From NCBI GenBank assembly GCA_036620675.1, contig JAZHEE010000002.1: 64,000 bases of DNA, one strand, 5' to 3'. The stretch comes from Jejubacter sp036620675 (GTDB lineage Bacteria; Pseudomonadota; Gammaproteobacteria; Enterobacterales; Enterobacteriaceae). Below, one piece after another: positions 48,075 to 56,655 of the stretch. The stretch's first letter is position 1. Each line of letters starts with the position of its first letter. A program made the position numbers and the translations under genes. The notes beneath the pieces are model-generated. The model saw nothing but the letters and a program-made list of their open reading frames with translations, had not been told where the DNA came from and did no database searches.

Positions 48075-49664
48075 ATGAAAACAAGAAAGATTGGACTGGC
48101 TAACTATCTCGCCTATGGTTCAGGCGACTTCCTTGGCGCCGGAACTACCGCGCTCACCGCCGCATGGCTGCTCTACTTCTATACCACCTTCTGCGGCCTG
48201 TCGCCGATAGAAGCGACCTTTATTTTCGCCATGGCGCGCGTGCTGGACGCGGTGGTAAGCCCGTTGATGGGCTTTCTGACCGATAACTTCGGCTCCACCT
48301 GGCTGGGTAAGCGTTTTGGTCGCCGCAAATTCTTTATTCTGCTCGGCATTCCCTGCGTGTTCAGCTATAGCCTGATGTGGGTCGGGGAGATGAACTACTG
48401 GTACTATCTGCTGACCTACCTGGTGTTTGATGTGGTCTACACCATGATTCTGGTGCCTTATGAAACCCTGGTACCGGAGATGACCGATGACTTCAAGCAG
48501 AAGACCAAATTTTCCGGTGCCCGCATCGCGCTGGCCCAGCTGTCGGCGATTCTGGCCGCCTTCCTGCCGGGCGTACTGCTGAGCCTGTTCGGTAAAGACA
48601 ACGCCGTCTCCTTCTTCTACGCAAGTCTGGTCTTTTCTACTATTTGCGCCATCGTTCTGACCCTGGTCTGGTTCTATACCTGGGAGCGCCCGCGAGATGA
48701 GTGGACAGAAGCGCAGCTGCGCGCCGAAGAAGAGAAAAAGGGGCTGACGCTGCGCCAGAGCCTGAAGCGCCTGAACGTGGAGCTGAGCTCGACCCTGCGT
48801 ATTCGCATCTTCCGCCAGCATCTGGGAATGTATCTTGGTGGCTATATCGCCCAGGACGTGTTTAACGCGGTTTTCACCTACTATGTGGTTTTCGTACTGA
48901 TGCAGAGCGCTACCGTAGCCTCTAATCTGTTGGGCACTATGGCTATCATGCAGTTTGTTTCGGTTATCGCCATGATTCCGCTGTGTATTCGCTTCGGGCC
49001 GGCCCCTTCATACCGGATGGTGGTGTTGCTGTTTGGTGTGAGTTCGCTCTCTTACGCAGTACTGTGGTACGCCGGAATGAGCGATGTTTTCTCGCTGCTG
49101 GTTCTGGTTTCTGCGCTGGCAGGTCTGGGACGCGGTGGAATCAACTATGTTCCCTGGAATACCTATACCTATATCGCCGATGTGGATGAGGTGATAACCG
49201 GTCAACGCCGTGAAGGGATCTTCGCCGGCATTATGACCCTGACCCGTAAAGCTTCCCAGGCGGGCGCCGTCATGCTGGTGGGCATTGTGATGCAGCTTTC
49301 CGGCTTCGTTTCCGGCCAGAGCACCCAGCCGCCGGCGGTAAGCCATACCATCCTGATGATTCTGAGCGTGGGTACCATTGCGGTACTGACGATAGGCTTC
49401 CTGATCTCCCTGCGCTTTAAGCTCGACCTGAAAACTCACAGCGTACTGCGTGAAGAGACTGCGAAAATGCGCGTAGCGGGTCGCACCACCCCGGAAAACG
49501 TGACGCCGCAAGCTCGCGCCACCGTAGAGATGCTGGCTGGCATCCCCTATGACTCGCTGTGGGGAAATAACAATATTGGTTATCTGAATCGTAATAAACC
49601 TGCGGCGCCGAAGCTGAATAACACCGTAGTGACGCCTGAAAATTCGACGTTAAACAGAGGTTAA
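48075..49664 (+). CDS. rhiT: Rhamnogalacturonide transporter RhiT-like, GPH family
   Basis: The protein has about 529 residues with 12 helices and belongs to the glycoside-pentoside-hexuronide:cation symporters: GLANYLAYGSGDFLGAGTTA at the N terminus, GFLTDNFGSTWLGKRFGRRKFFILLG after helix 2 (the D-x-T/R-T-x-WGKRRP-like motif of the family) and YETLVPEMTDDFKQKTKFSGAR. The pairing with a GH105 gene two bases later mirrors rhiTN of Dickeya, which imports and cleaves unsaturated rhamnogalacturonan disaccharides. The long C-terminal tail is hydrophilic. ATG 48075 fits GAAGGG at eight bases; ATG 48069 is possible. Confidence 0.82.
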   Translation: MKTRKIGLANYLAYGSGDFLGAGTTALTAAWLLYFYTTFCGLSPIEATFIFAMARVLDAVVSPLMGFLTDNFGSTWLGKRFGRRKFFILLGIPCVFSYSLMWVGEMNYWYYLLTYLVFDVVYTMILVPYETLVPEMTDDFKQKTKFSGARIALAQLSAILAAFLPGVLLSLFGKDNAVSFFYASLVFSTICAIVLTLVWFYTWERPRDEWTEAQLRAEEEKKGLTLRQSLKRLNVELSSTLRIRIFRQHLGMYLGGYIAQDVFNAVFTYYVVFVLMQSATVASNLLGTMAIMQFVSVIAMIPLCIRFGPAPSYRMVVLLFGVSSLSYAVLWYAGMSDVFSLLVLVSALAGLGRGGINYVPWNTYTYIADVDEVITGQRREGIFAGIMTLTRKASQAGAVMLVGIVMQLSGFVSGQSTQPPAVSHTILMILSVGTIAVLTIGFLISLRFKLDLKTHSVLREETAKMRVAGRTTPENVTPQARATVEMLAGIPYDSLWGNNNIGYLNRNKPAAPKLNNTVVTPENSTLNRG

Positions 49665-49668
49665 GTTG

Positions 49669-50808
49669 ATGATTGTTTATCCTGTAAAACACAGCCCGCT
49701 GCTGCGCCAGCCAACCCGTTTTATCGCTCGCGACGAGCTGAAGAGCCTTATCCATAAGGTGACGGATAATCTGGTGAATATTCACGACGAAACCGGGGAG
49801 TTCCTGCTGCATCTGGACGATGGGCGGGTGATTGATACCAAAGGCTGGGCCGGCTGGGAGTGGACCCACGGCGTGGGGCTGTATGGTATCTGGCAGTATT
49901 ACCAGCAGACCGGTGATGCAAAAATGCGCGACATCGTGGACGGTTGGTTTGCTGACCGTTTCGCCGAAGGGGCCACCACCAAAAACGTCAACACCATGGC
50001 GCCGTTTCTGACGCTGGCGTATCGCTATGAAGAGACCGGCGATCGGGCTCTGCTGCCGTGGCTGGAAAGCTGGGCAGAATGGGCGATGCACGAGATGCCG
50101 CGTACCGAACATGGAGGGATGCAGCACATCACGCTGGCGGAAGAGAACCACCAGCAGATGTGGGACGATACCCTGATGATGACGGTGTTACCGCTGGTTA
50201 AAATCGGCAAACTGCTGAATCGTCCGGAGTATGTGGAAGAGGCGACCTACCAGTTCCTGATGCACGTACAGTATCTGATGGACCGTGAGACGGGTCTCTG
50301 GTTCCACGGCTGGAGTTTTGAGGGCAATCACAACTTCGCCCGGGCGCGCTGGGCCCGCGGCAACAGCTGGCTGACTATGGTGATTCCGGATTTTCTGGAG
50401 CTGGTGGATCTGCCGGAAAATAACGCGGTGCGTCGCTATCTGATTCAGGTGCTGGAAAGCCAGGTGGCGGCACTGGCGAAATGTCAGGATGAGAGCGGTC
50501 TGTGGCATACGCTGCTGGACGATCCCGACTCCTACCTTGAAGCTTCCGCCACTGCGGGGTTCGCCTATGGGATCCTGAAGGCGGTGCGTAAACGCTATAT
50601 CGGCAAAGCGTATGCGCCGGTAGCGGAAAAGGCGATTCAGGGGGTAGTCGCCAGTATCTCGCCGGACGGCGAACTGTTACAGGTATCCTTTGGCACCGGC
50701 ATGGGCGGCGATCTCGATTTCTATCGCAAGATCCCGCTCACCTCGATGCCCTATGGCCAGGCGATGGCGATTCTCTGCATGTCGGAGTTTTTGCGCACTT
50801 ATTATTAA
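49669..50808 (+). CDS. rhiN: Unsaturated rhamnogalacturonyl hydrolase RhiN-like, GH105
   Basis: The protein has 379 residues and an alpha6/alpha6-barrel like YteR and RhiN: WAGWEWTHGVGLYGIWQYYQ near residue 60, NVNTMAPFLTLAYRY, HQQMWDDTLMMTVLPL with the likely catalytic Asp167 (equivalent to D143 of YteR), FHGWSFEGNHNFARARWARGNSWL and LYLEASATAGFAYG-like SYLEASATAGFAYG. No signal peptide. It cleaves unsaturated galacturonyl-rhamnose brought in by RhiT and releases 5-keto-4-deoxyuronate for the KduI/DhuI pathway. AGAGG precedes ATG 49669. A perfect hairpin (50817-50842) follows. Confidence 0.88.
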   Translation: MIVYPVKHSPLLRQPTRFIARDELKSLIHKVTDNLVNIHDETGEFLLHLDDGRVIDTKGWAGWEWTHGVGLYGIWQYYQQTGDAKMRDIVDGWFADRFAEGATTKNVNTMAPFLTLAYRYEETGDRALLPWLESWAEWAMHEMPRTEHGGMQHITLAEENHQQMWDDTLMMTVLPLVKIGKLLNRPEYVEEATYQFLMHVQYLMDRETGLWFHGWSFEGNHNFARARWARGNSWLTMVIPDFLELVDLPENNAVRRYLIQVLESQVAALAKCQDESGLWHTLLDDPDSYLEASATAGFAYGILKAVRKRYIGKAYAPVAEKAIQGVVASISPDGELLQVSFGTGMGGDLDFYRKIPLTSMPYGQAMAILCMSEFLRTYY

Positions 50809-50816
50809 TCGGTCAT

Positions 50817-50842
50817 TTCGGCCTGCATTAAAGCAGGCCGAA
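50817..50842 (+). terminator. Perfect hairpin after rhiN
   Basis: TTCGGCCTGC, loop ATTAAA, GCAGGCCGAA. No T-run follows, so termination may need help. Confidence 0.6.
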
Positions 50843-50919
50843 GCAAGATGTTATACGTGAGTCTTTTATGATAATACTGGGCCATGATTAAAAGGAGAAA
50901 CCGTTAACCAGGAGAATGT

Positions 50920-51891
50920 ATGACCCGCGTTAATTTGGCCTATTGTCCTGAAGCGAAGAGGAATTTGACTATTCAGGAAGCCCGGGTTTTTTATTTTTCC
51001 CGGCCAGAGGCTCTCCGCCATCGACTGACATTCTATTGCAGCGATATTCGATGCCGCGTCCCCATTACTGGTGTGAATTACGATAAGCTTCCTTCCGATA
51101 TTATCAAAAGTCCCTGTTTTAGAGAAAATGCGGTTAAAAAGCATCTGCCAGAGTGTGAGTGGCGGCAGCACGATATGTCGCTGGGCTCGGAAAGAGGCGC
51201 TGACGAGTCCGAACATCAGTATCGCGATCGCATGGTGAAACAGAAGCTGGGATGTTTCCTTAACGCGTTTAATCCAGGAGCCAGCGGGCCGGGGGGCGAT
51301 AACGGGGAATCCCAATCAGAAACGTCAGATGCTGATAACCCAGAACGCGAATTACGGATATCTGGATCCGGTGGCGTTGGCCAGAAAAACAGGGCGGGAA
51401 GCGCGACGACTTCCAGCCTTTATACTCTTACCGATACCTGGATTGAGGCAAGGACGAAGCTGACAGCCCAGGAGAGAGCAGTCATGCAGCTCCGGGTGCA
51501 TGGTGTGGGTGACGTTCTGTGGAAAGATTATTTTAAACATATCCGGAATCTGAGCCCCGGGGCGAATACGGGCGTTTATTTTGGGGGGCTAAAGCTCCCG
51601 GTATGGCGCTATGGCGCAGGTTTTACGGCGGAGTTTTACGACCAGATAAATGGATGCCCGATTCGGGTCGCCGTGTTCGATAAAGTGGCGAAAAAGAGTT
51701 CGCTCAATCATATAGTTCAGCAGTTGCTTAATGATAAAACCGTGGATTATCTGAGCGTTTATCTTCTGGATCCCGTTGTTCAGAAACGCGAGGATAAAAC
51801 AGGTAAAGACACGTGGTCGATTACTGTTTCGTCGCTGAAGACGATTGCGTTGTATGGCCGGCAAATACAGAGCGGCCATAGCGAAAAGTGA
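50920..51891 (+). CDS. Protein of unknown function with a CoiA-like zinc-finger N terminus
   Basis: The protein has 323 residues and I do not recognise the full family. Residues ~30-82 show FYCSDIRCRVPITG and, about 35 residues on, VKKHLPECEW. A C-x3-4-C plus H-x3-C pattern of this kind resembles the N-terminal zinc-binding region of CoiA-type nuclease-related proteins. A Gly/Ser/Asp/Glu-rich linker (about 112-165) follows. The C-terminal domain (170-323) is mixed alpha/beta (VYFGGLKLPVWRYGAGFTAEFYD, TVDYLSVYLLDP). No signal peptide or membrane helix. AGGAGAATGT precedes the ATG. It stands alone between rhiN and torZ and looks accessory. Confidence 0.55.
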   Translation: MTRVNLAYCPEAKRNLTIQEARVFYFSRPEALRHRLTFYCSDIRCRVPITGVNYDKLPSDIIKSPCFRENAVKKHLPECEWRQHDMSLGSERGADESEHQYRDRMVKQKLGCFLNAFNPGASGPGGDNGESQSETSDADNPERELRISGSGGVGQKNRAGSATTSSLYTLTDTWIEARTKLTAQERAVMQLRVHGVGDVLWKDYFKHIRNLSPGANTGVYFGGLKLPVWRYGAGFTAEFYDQINGCPIRVAVFDKVAKKSSLNHIVQQLLNDKTVDYLSVYLLDPVVQKREDKTGKDTWSITVSSLKTIALYGRQIQSGHSEK

Positions 51892-51947
51892 TGCGTGACA
51901 GTCGCGTCTTTAAGGTACCAGCGACTATTTTACACCGGGAAAGGTAA

Positions 51948-51975
51948 AAGCCCCGGCCATTACGGCCGGGGCTTT
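51948..51975. terminator. Bidirectional terminator between the unknown gene and torZ
   Basis: AAGCCCCGGCC pairs with GGCCGGGGCTT around five bases; T-rich runs follow on both strands (TTCTGTTTT on plus, TTTTACC on minus). Confidence 0.88.
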
Positions 51976-52000
51976 CTGTTTTAACACTCTGGCCGGCTTA

Positions 52001-54481
52001 TCAGGCGCCGACCGGTACTGCATGGGCGGTATTGTTTAACGCCGGCCCCTGATATTTTTCGATCTCCAGCTGGGCCATCTGGCCGCAGTTGCCCTGGGCC
52101 AGACTGCTTGAGCCGATATCGAAGGTCAGGCAGTTGACGTTGCCGTTCTTACACAGTGAACCCGACTCGCGCGGATCCGCCGGGTCGAACCAGGCGCCTT
52201 CGCTGATGCGCACCACGCCGGGGCGAACCCGTTCAGTGACTACGGCACCCACCAGAATCTGCCCGCGATCGTTGAAGGCTCGTACCAGCTCTCCGTTGCC
52301 GATGCCACGCGCTTTGGCATCCTGTGGGTGGATCCAGATGGCTTCGCGATCCGCCACCGCATATTTCTTACGCAGCGGCGTATTATCAAGCTGCGAGTGC
52401 AGGCGGTTGATCGGGTGCGCGGTGTTAAGCGACAGTGGATACTTGCTCGCTTCCGGGCTCTTATACCACTCATGCGGCGGCAGCCAGCCGGGCAGTCCCG
52501 GGCAGTCGGCGTAACCCATTTTGGCGACGGCTTCGGAGTAGATTTCGATCTTACCGGAAGGCGTACCCAGCGGATTGAGCAGCGGGTTTTCGCGGAAGTC
52601 GGCGAAACGTACCCACTTCTTGTTCTGTTCCGGCACCGGGAAGCGAATATAGTTGTTCGAGGCCCAGAACATATCGAACGGCGGCAGCGCTACCCGGGCG
52701 TTGCGCGCCTGGGCTTTCATATCGTCGTACATTCCCTTGAGCCACTGCATTTCGTCCTTCCCTTCGGTAAAGGCTTCCAGCACGCCCAGTTTAGACGCCA
52801 GCCCGGCGAAGATGTCGAAGTCGTTACGCGCTTCATGCTGCGGCGGCACGCACTGGTGCATCGGGAAGACGTAGAGCTGCGAATAGTCGCCGCCCATCTC
52901 CAGATCGTTACGCTCGTAGCTGGTGGTGGCCGGAAGAACGATGTCGGCATACTTCGCGGTGGCGGTCCAGTAAGGTTCGTTCACCACAATGGTTTCCGGA
53001 TGCTGCCAGGCCTTGATCAGCGCGTTAGTGTCCTGATGCTGGTGGAAGGTGTTGCCCCCGGCCACGTAAACCATCTTCACGTCAGGATAGGTGACTTTGG
53101 CGCCGTTAAAGTCGATAGTTTTGCCGGGATTCGCCAGACATTCGGCAATTCGTGCCACCGGAATCGGGGTTGGGCTGTTTTTCGGCGCGTCCCCTGCGGA
53201 AATCCCGGCCAGAATACCTCCGCGGGCGGTTGGGCTACCGCCGGAAGAGTAGTGATAGCTAAAGCCGAAACCGCCGCCGGGCAGGCCAATCTGCCCCAGC
53301 ATAGCCGCCACGGTAACCAGCAGCCAGTGCGGCTGTTCGCCGTGGTGTTGACGCTGGATGCCCCAGCCGCCCATGATCATGGTGCGGTTCTTCGCCATAT
53401 CCCGGGCCAGTTTACGCAGGGTATCCGCCTCCACGCCGCAGATGTCTGCGGCCCAGTCGGCGTCTTTCACCACGCCGTCCGATTCGCCGTTCAGATAGGC
53501 GGCAAACTTATCGAAACCGACGGTATAGGTTTTCAGGAAGTCGGGGTTATGCAGTTTTTCCGCCATCAGGGTATGGGCGATCCCCACCAGCAGGGCACTG
53601 TCGGTATAGGGGCGCGGAGCGACCCATTCGGCGTTCAGATAGTCGGTGCTGTCGCTCTTCACCGGGTCGATGCTGATAACCCGTACGCCTTTTTTCTTCA
53701 GCGCTTCAAAGCCCGCTGGCCCGACGTGATCCGGAACGTTCCAGCTGTTCCTGAGCGTGATCATCGGGTTACAGCCCCAGAGCACCACCAGCTGACAGTT
53801 TTCGAGCAGACCGGGCCAGGCGGTCTGCTGTTCGTAGACTTCCATAGAGCCCACCACGTGGGACATGATCACCTGGGCGGCGCCTGTGGAGTAGTCCCCC
53901 GCGTAGCCCAGGAAGCCGCCCGCCAGATTCATCAGGCGCTGAAGCAGGGTGCGGCTGTTATGCAGCATTCCGACGCTTTTCCAGCCGTAGGAGCCGGCGT
54001 GGATCGACTGTGGCCCGTGCTCCTGCTGCAGGCGGCGAATTTCATTGCTGACCAGGGTCAGTGCTTTATCCCAGCTCACCCGCACCCACTCGTCGCAGCC
54101 GCGCAGTTCGGGGCGGCAGTTTTGCGCGCCGCCCTCCAGCCAGCTTTTACGCACCATCGGGTATTTCACCCGGTTGGGGGCATGAACCTGGTGGGGCGCC
54201 ATAGCTATCAGCTCGTTAGGGAAGGGATCGTCCTGCACCGGACGGGTTTCCACCATCTTGCCATCCTTGACTATGGCTTCGAAAGCGCCCCAGTGAGCAC
54301 CGGTCAGAATGCCTTTCTGTGCCTGGCGCAGTGCCGTAAACTGCGGCAGGGCCTGGCTGACGGCTTCGGCCAGGGCTGAACGCGGCCACAGGCCGCCCAG
54401 CAGGGATACGCCACCCAGCGCGGCGGCGCCGGTCAGAAAGCGACGGCGGGTGACCTGCATGGCTTCATGCTGATTTTTCAT
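52001..54481 (-). CDS. torZ: TMAO/biotin sulfoxide reductase TorZ-type molybdoenzyme
   Basis: The protein has about 826 residues. The twin-arginine signal TRRRFLTGAAALGGVSLLGG with cleavage near SALAEA sends it folded to the periplasm. Molybdopterin-oxidoreductase features of the DMSO/TMAO reductase family: VHAPNRVKYPMVRKSWLEGG, AGDYSTGAAQVIMSHVVGSMEVYEQQT with the Ser that ligates Mo, GGWGIQRQHHGEQPHW and YWTATAKYADIVLPATTSYERND. It lacks N-terminal iron-sulphur cysteines, as expected. Electrons come from the pentahaem partner TorY, encoded just upstream with a one-base overlap. An in-frame ATG at residue 8 (MQVTRRRFL) is an alternative start. Confidence 0.92.
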   Translation of the reverse strand: MKNQHEAMQVTRRRFLTGAAALGGVSLLGGLWPRSALAEAVSQALPQFTALRQAQKGILTGAHWGAFEAIVKDGKMVETRPVQDDPFPNELIAMAPHQVHAPNRVKYPMVRKSWLEGGAQNCRPELRGCDEWVRVSWDKALTLVSNEIRRLQQEHGPQSIHAGSYGWKSVGMLHNSRTLLQRLMNLAGGFLGYAGDYSTGAAQVIMSHVVGSMEVYEQQTAWPGLLENCQLVVLWGCNPMITLRNSWNVPDHVGPAGFEALKKKGVRVISIDPVKSDSTDYLNAEWVAPRPYTDSALLVGIAHTLMAEKLHNPDFLKTYTVGFDKFAAYLNGESDGVVKDADWAADICGVEADTLRKLARDMAKNRTMIMGGWGIQRQHHGEQPHWLLVTVAAMLGQIGLPGGGFGFSYHYSSGGSPTARGGILAGISAGDAPKNSPTPIPVARIAECLANPGKTIDFNGAKVTYPDVKMVYVAGGNTFHQHQDTNALIKAWQHPETIVVNEPYWTATAKYADIVLPATTSYERNDLEMGGDYSQLYVFPMHQCVPPQHEARNDFDIFAGLASKLGVLEAFTEGKDEMQWLKGMYDDMKAQARNARVALPPFDMFWASNNYIRFPVPEQNKKWVRFADFRENPLLNPLGTPSGKIEIYSEAVAKMGYADCPGLPGWLPPHEWYKSPEASKYPLSLNTAHPINRLHSQLDNTPLRKKYAVADREAIWIHPQDAKARGIGNGELVRAFNDRGQILVGAVVTERVRPGVVRISEGAWFDPADPRESGSLCKNGNVNCLTFDIGSSSLAQGNCGQMAQLEIEKYQGPALNNTAHAVPVGA

Positions 54482-55650
54482 TATTGAGCCTCCTTGACTT
54501 CGCCCTGAGTGGTTGATGGCATATCGCTGGCGTGCTGCTGAACGTAACGCGTCAGTACCCGCAGCTGCTCCTGATTAAGGGAGGTGCGCGGCGCCATGCC
54601 TTTGATCACGCCAATCCACTGGTTGGCGTTAAAACGGTCGAGAGCGGTCAGACCGTGGCAACCGGTACAGTTAGCGGACATCATGGATGCAGCGTAGTCC
54701 CAGATCTTCTTCTGGTTGTCAATCAACTGGCCAGCGGGCAGCCAGACCTGAAGTGCGGTCTGATGCCAGAGCAGATGGGTTTCCGGATCGGTGACGTCAC
54801 TCAGGCGTTTCACCTGGGCGCGTGCCTCTTCACCCAGCAGCACGCTCAGAATGCGCTTACCTGCGGCGGCGTAGAAGACTTCATTAACGCCATCCTGCTG
54901 CCAGCCGCTGACTTCGGCCAGGATCATCGAATTTTCACGTTTGATCACCTTAATTTCTGTTCCGGGCATCAGGTTACCGGCGTTGTGCTGTTTGGTATCG
55001 GCGCTCAGCCAGAAGGGCTGGGTGGCGATAGACCAGAGCGTCTGAGCGTTATCCGGCGTTTTAGCGGCGGCGGCGGAAAGCTCGCTGGCGCCGGCGGCGG
55101 AAAGCTGGCTCATGTCCGGCAGAATATGGGCGACGCCTTTATGGCAGTCGATGCAGGTTTCGCCTTTTTTAATGGCGACCGGATGTTCCTGACGCGCTTC
55201 AGGGCGCTGGGCCAGCACGTCCATGGCTTCATAGCTGTGGCACGAACGGCAGGTGGCGGAATCGTTTTTCTTCAGGGTGTCCCAGACGCTCTGGGCCATC
55301 GCCAGTTTGTGAGCCTCATACTTCTCTGGCGTATCGATCTTGCCGGTCATCTCACCCCAGACGTCCTTAAGCGCCATGACTTTGGTGGTCAGGTAGTCCA
55401 TCGGTTTGTGGGGTACGTGGCAGTCGGCGCACTCAGCGCGGATGCCTTTCGGATTCTGGAAGTGAACGCTGCCCTGATACTCGGCCAGCGGCTGCTGCAT
55501 CGAGTGACAGGAGACGCAGAATTCGGTGTCGCTGGTTTTATGCATGACCGTCGCGCCACCGGCCAGCAGAACGGCACCCAGCACGACGCCGACCAGCAAT
55601 AACCATAGCCAGGCCAGACGCCGCCGGGCGCGGGGGGATGATTTGCTCAT
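54481..55650 (-). CDS. torY: Pentahaem c-type cytochrome TorY
   Basis: The protein has 389 residues. A single N-terminal membrane anchor (LAWLWLLLVGVVLGAVLLAGG) is followed by five CxxCH haem sites: CVSCH, CADCH, CRSCH, CIDCH and, after a ~200-residue gap, CTGCH in the C-terminal domain. This is the NapC/NirT-type tetrahaem domain plus monohaem domain of TorC/TorY. It carries quinol electrons to TorZ. ATG 55648-55650 gives MSKSSPRARRRLAW, a proper positive-inside start; the longer frame adds a spurious helix. No TorR-type site was recognised upstream. Confidence 0.92.
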   Translation of the reverse strand: MSKSSPRARRRLAWLWLLLVGVVLGAVLLAGGATVMHKTSDTEFCVSCHSMQQPLAEYQGSVHFQNPKGIRAECADCHVPHKPMDYLTTKVMALKDVWGEMTGKIDTPEKYEAHKLAMAQSVWDTLKKNDSATCRSCHSYEAMDVLAQRPEARQEHPVAIKKGETCIDCHKGVAHILPDMSQLSAAGASELSAAAAKTPDNAQTLWSIATQPFWLSADTKQHNAGNLMPGTEIKVIKRENSMILAEVSGWQQDGVNEVFYAAAGKRILSVLLGEEARAQVKRLSDVTDPETHLLWHQTALQVWLPAGQLIDNQKKIWDYAASMMSANCTGCHGLTALDRFNANQWIGVIKGMAPRTSLNQEQLRVLTRYVQQHASDMPSTTQGEVKEAQ

Positions 55651-55920
55651 AGAGAGTCCCTTAAAAAAGATAAAAGAAACAACAACGTAAAAAATCGCTT
55701 CTTGCCAGGCGATATAATTTGCCTGTGGAATTATAGGCAATGACAGAAGAATTAACTCGTAAGGAGTAAATTAATTACTACTTCGTTGATGTCGCGCAAA
55801 CACCGGCGGGGCAGATGAATGTGCTTAGCCTGTTTTTTCGTCATTTCAGGGCTGACGACCAGGAAATATCCCCGGAGATATTTTCCGTTAAAGAGAGGGG
55901 CGGCCATTTCAGGCTTTTTG
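55651..55920. other. Intergenic region, torY promoter and 3' end of the molybdate operon
   Basis: 270 bp with no gene. TTGCCT...AGGCAA (about 55718-55741) is a short inverted repeat in the likely torY promoter. I cannot place -35/-10 elements with certainty. Confidence 0.35.
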
Positions 55921-56655
55921 TCAGAGAAGCATTTTGGCGCCAAACCCGTGAGCGCGTAGACAGGCCTGTCCTTCGGCACCAGAAAGCACCCGCAGCAGTG
56001 CCCGGGCATCCGGATGGTCGCTGAGCAGACCGCAGCCATAGTGGGCGACAACCGTCAGTTCTGCGGGCAGCATTCTGACCTTTAACTCGCTAAATGCAGA
56101 CAGGGCAACGGCGTAACTGGCGTAGCCGGGAAAGATATCCGCCAGCCCCTCGCGCAGTAAAAACTCCGCGGCCATACGCCCCTGCGGCAGCGGCTGACAG
56201 TGGGCGCCCCCGACCATCGGCCGGGCGCGCTGGCTCAGTTCCGTCCCCGCTCCCGGGCGCAGTCGTTCAATCAGACAAAAAAGTTGCAGGCTGTAATCGC
56301 CTGCCGGGTCGTCGCCAGGGGTAGAGGTGGCGATTCGCCAGCGGGGATTGCAGAGTACCTCCAGCAGCGGCGGTTCGGTCAGTTCCGGGATATTGCGCAC
56401 CGTGACGCACAGGTGATTGGTGGCGAAGGGATGAACTTCCCGTATTTGGCCCGATGCTAACAGCTGTAGTGGATGTTCGAGGTTGGCGGAAGCGAACAGG
56501 TCGGGACATTCTCCCTGCTCAATACGGTGGCGCAACAGGCCGGCCGGGCCAAATTCGGCGCTAACGTTGCAACCCGTCAGACGTCGTGCCATCGGCAACA
56601 GCCTGTCGAAGGCGTGGCGCAGGCTACCAGCGGCAAAGACGATCCGTTCAGTCAT
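55921..56655 (-). CDS. ModA-like oxyanion-binding protein without signal peptide
   Basis: The protein has 244 residues of the ModA-type binding-protein fold: ERIVFAAGSLRHAFDRLLPM (compare LTVFAAASLTDAL of ModA), VSAEFGPAGLLRHRIEQGECPDLFASANLEHPLQL and LADIFPGYASYAVAL. It begins directly with the first beta strand, so there is no signal peptide and it should stay in the cytoplasm. It is the last gene of the FecCD-type importer operon and overlaps the ATPase by 8 bp. A cytoplasmic molybdate or tungstate binder acting as buffer, sensor or delivery factor is an inference. Confidence 0.65.
   Translation of the reverse strand: MTERIVFAAGSLRHAFDRLLPMARRLTGCNVSAEFGPAGLLRHRIEQGECPDLFASANLEHPLQLLASGQIREVHPFATNHLCVTVRNIPELTEPPLLEVLCNPRWRIATSTPGDDPAGDYSLQLFCLIERLRPGAGTELSQRARPMVGGAHCQPLPQGRMAAEFLLREGLADIFPGYASYAVALSAFSELKVRMLPAELTVVAHYGCGLLSDHPDARALLRVLSGAEGQACLRAHGFGAKMLL

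Noticed and set aside
52328..54379. 683-codon frame opposite torZ
   Set aside because: Antisense shadow of a GC-rich gene; the torZ frame has all family motifs and a Tat signal, the opposite frame has none.
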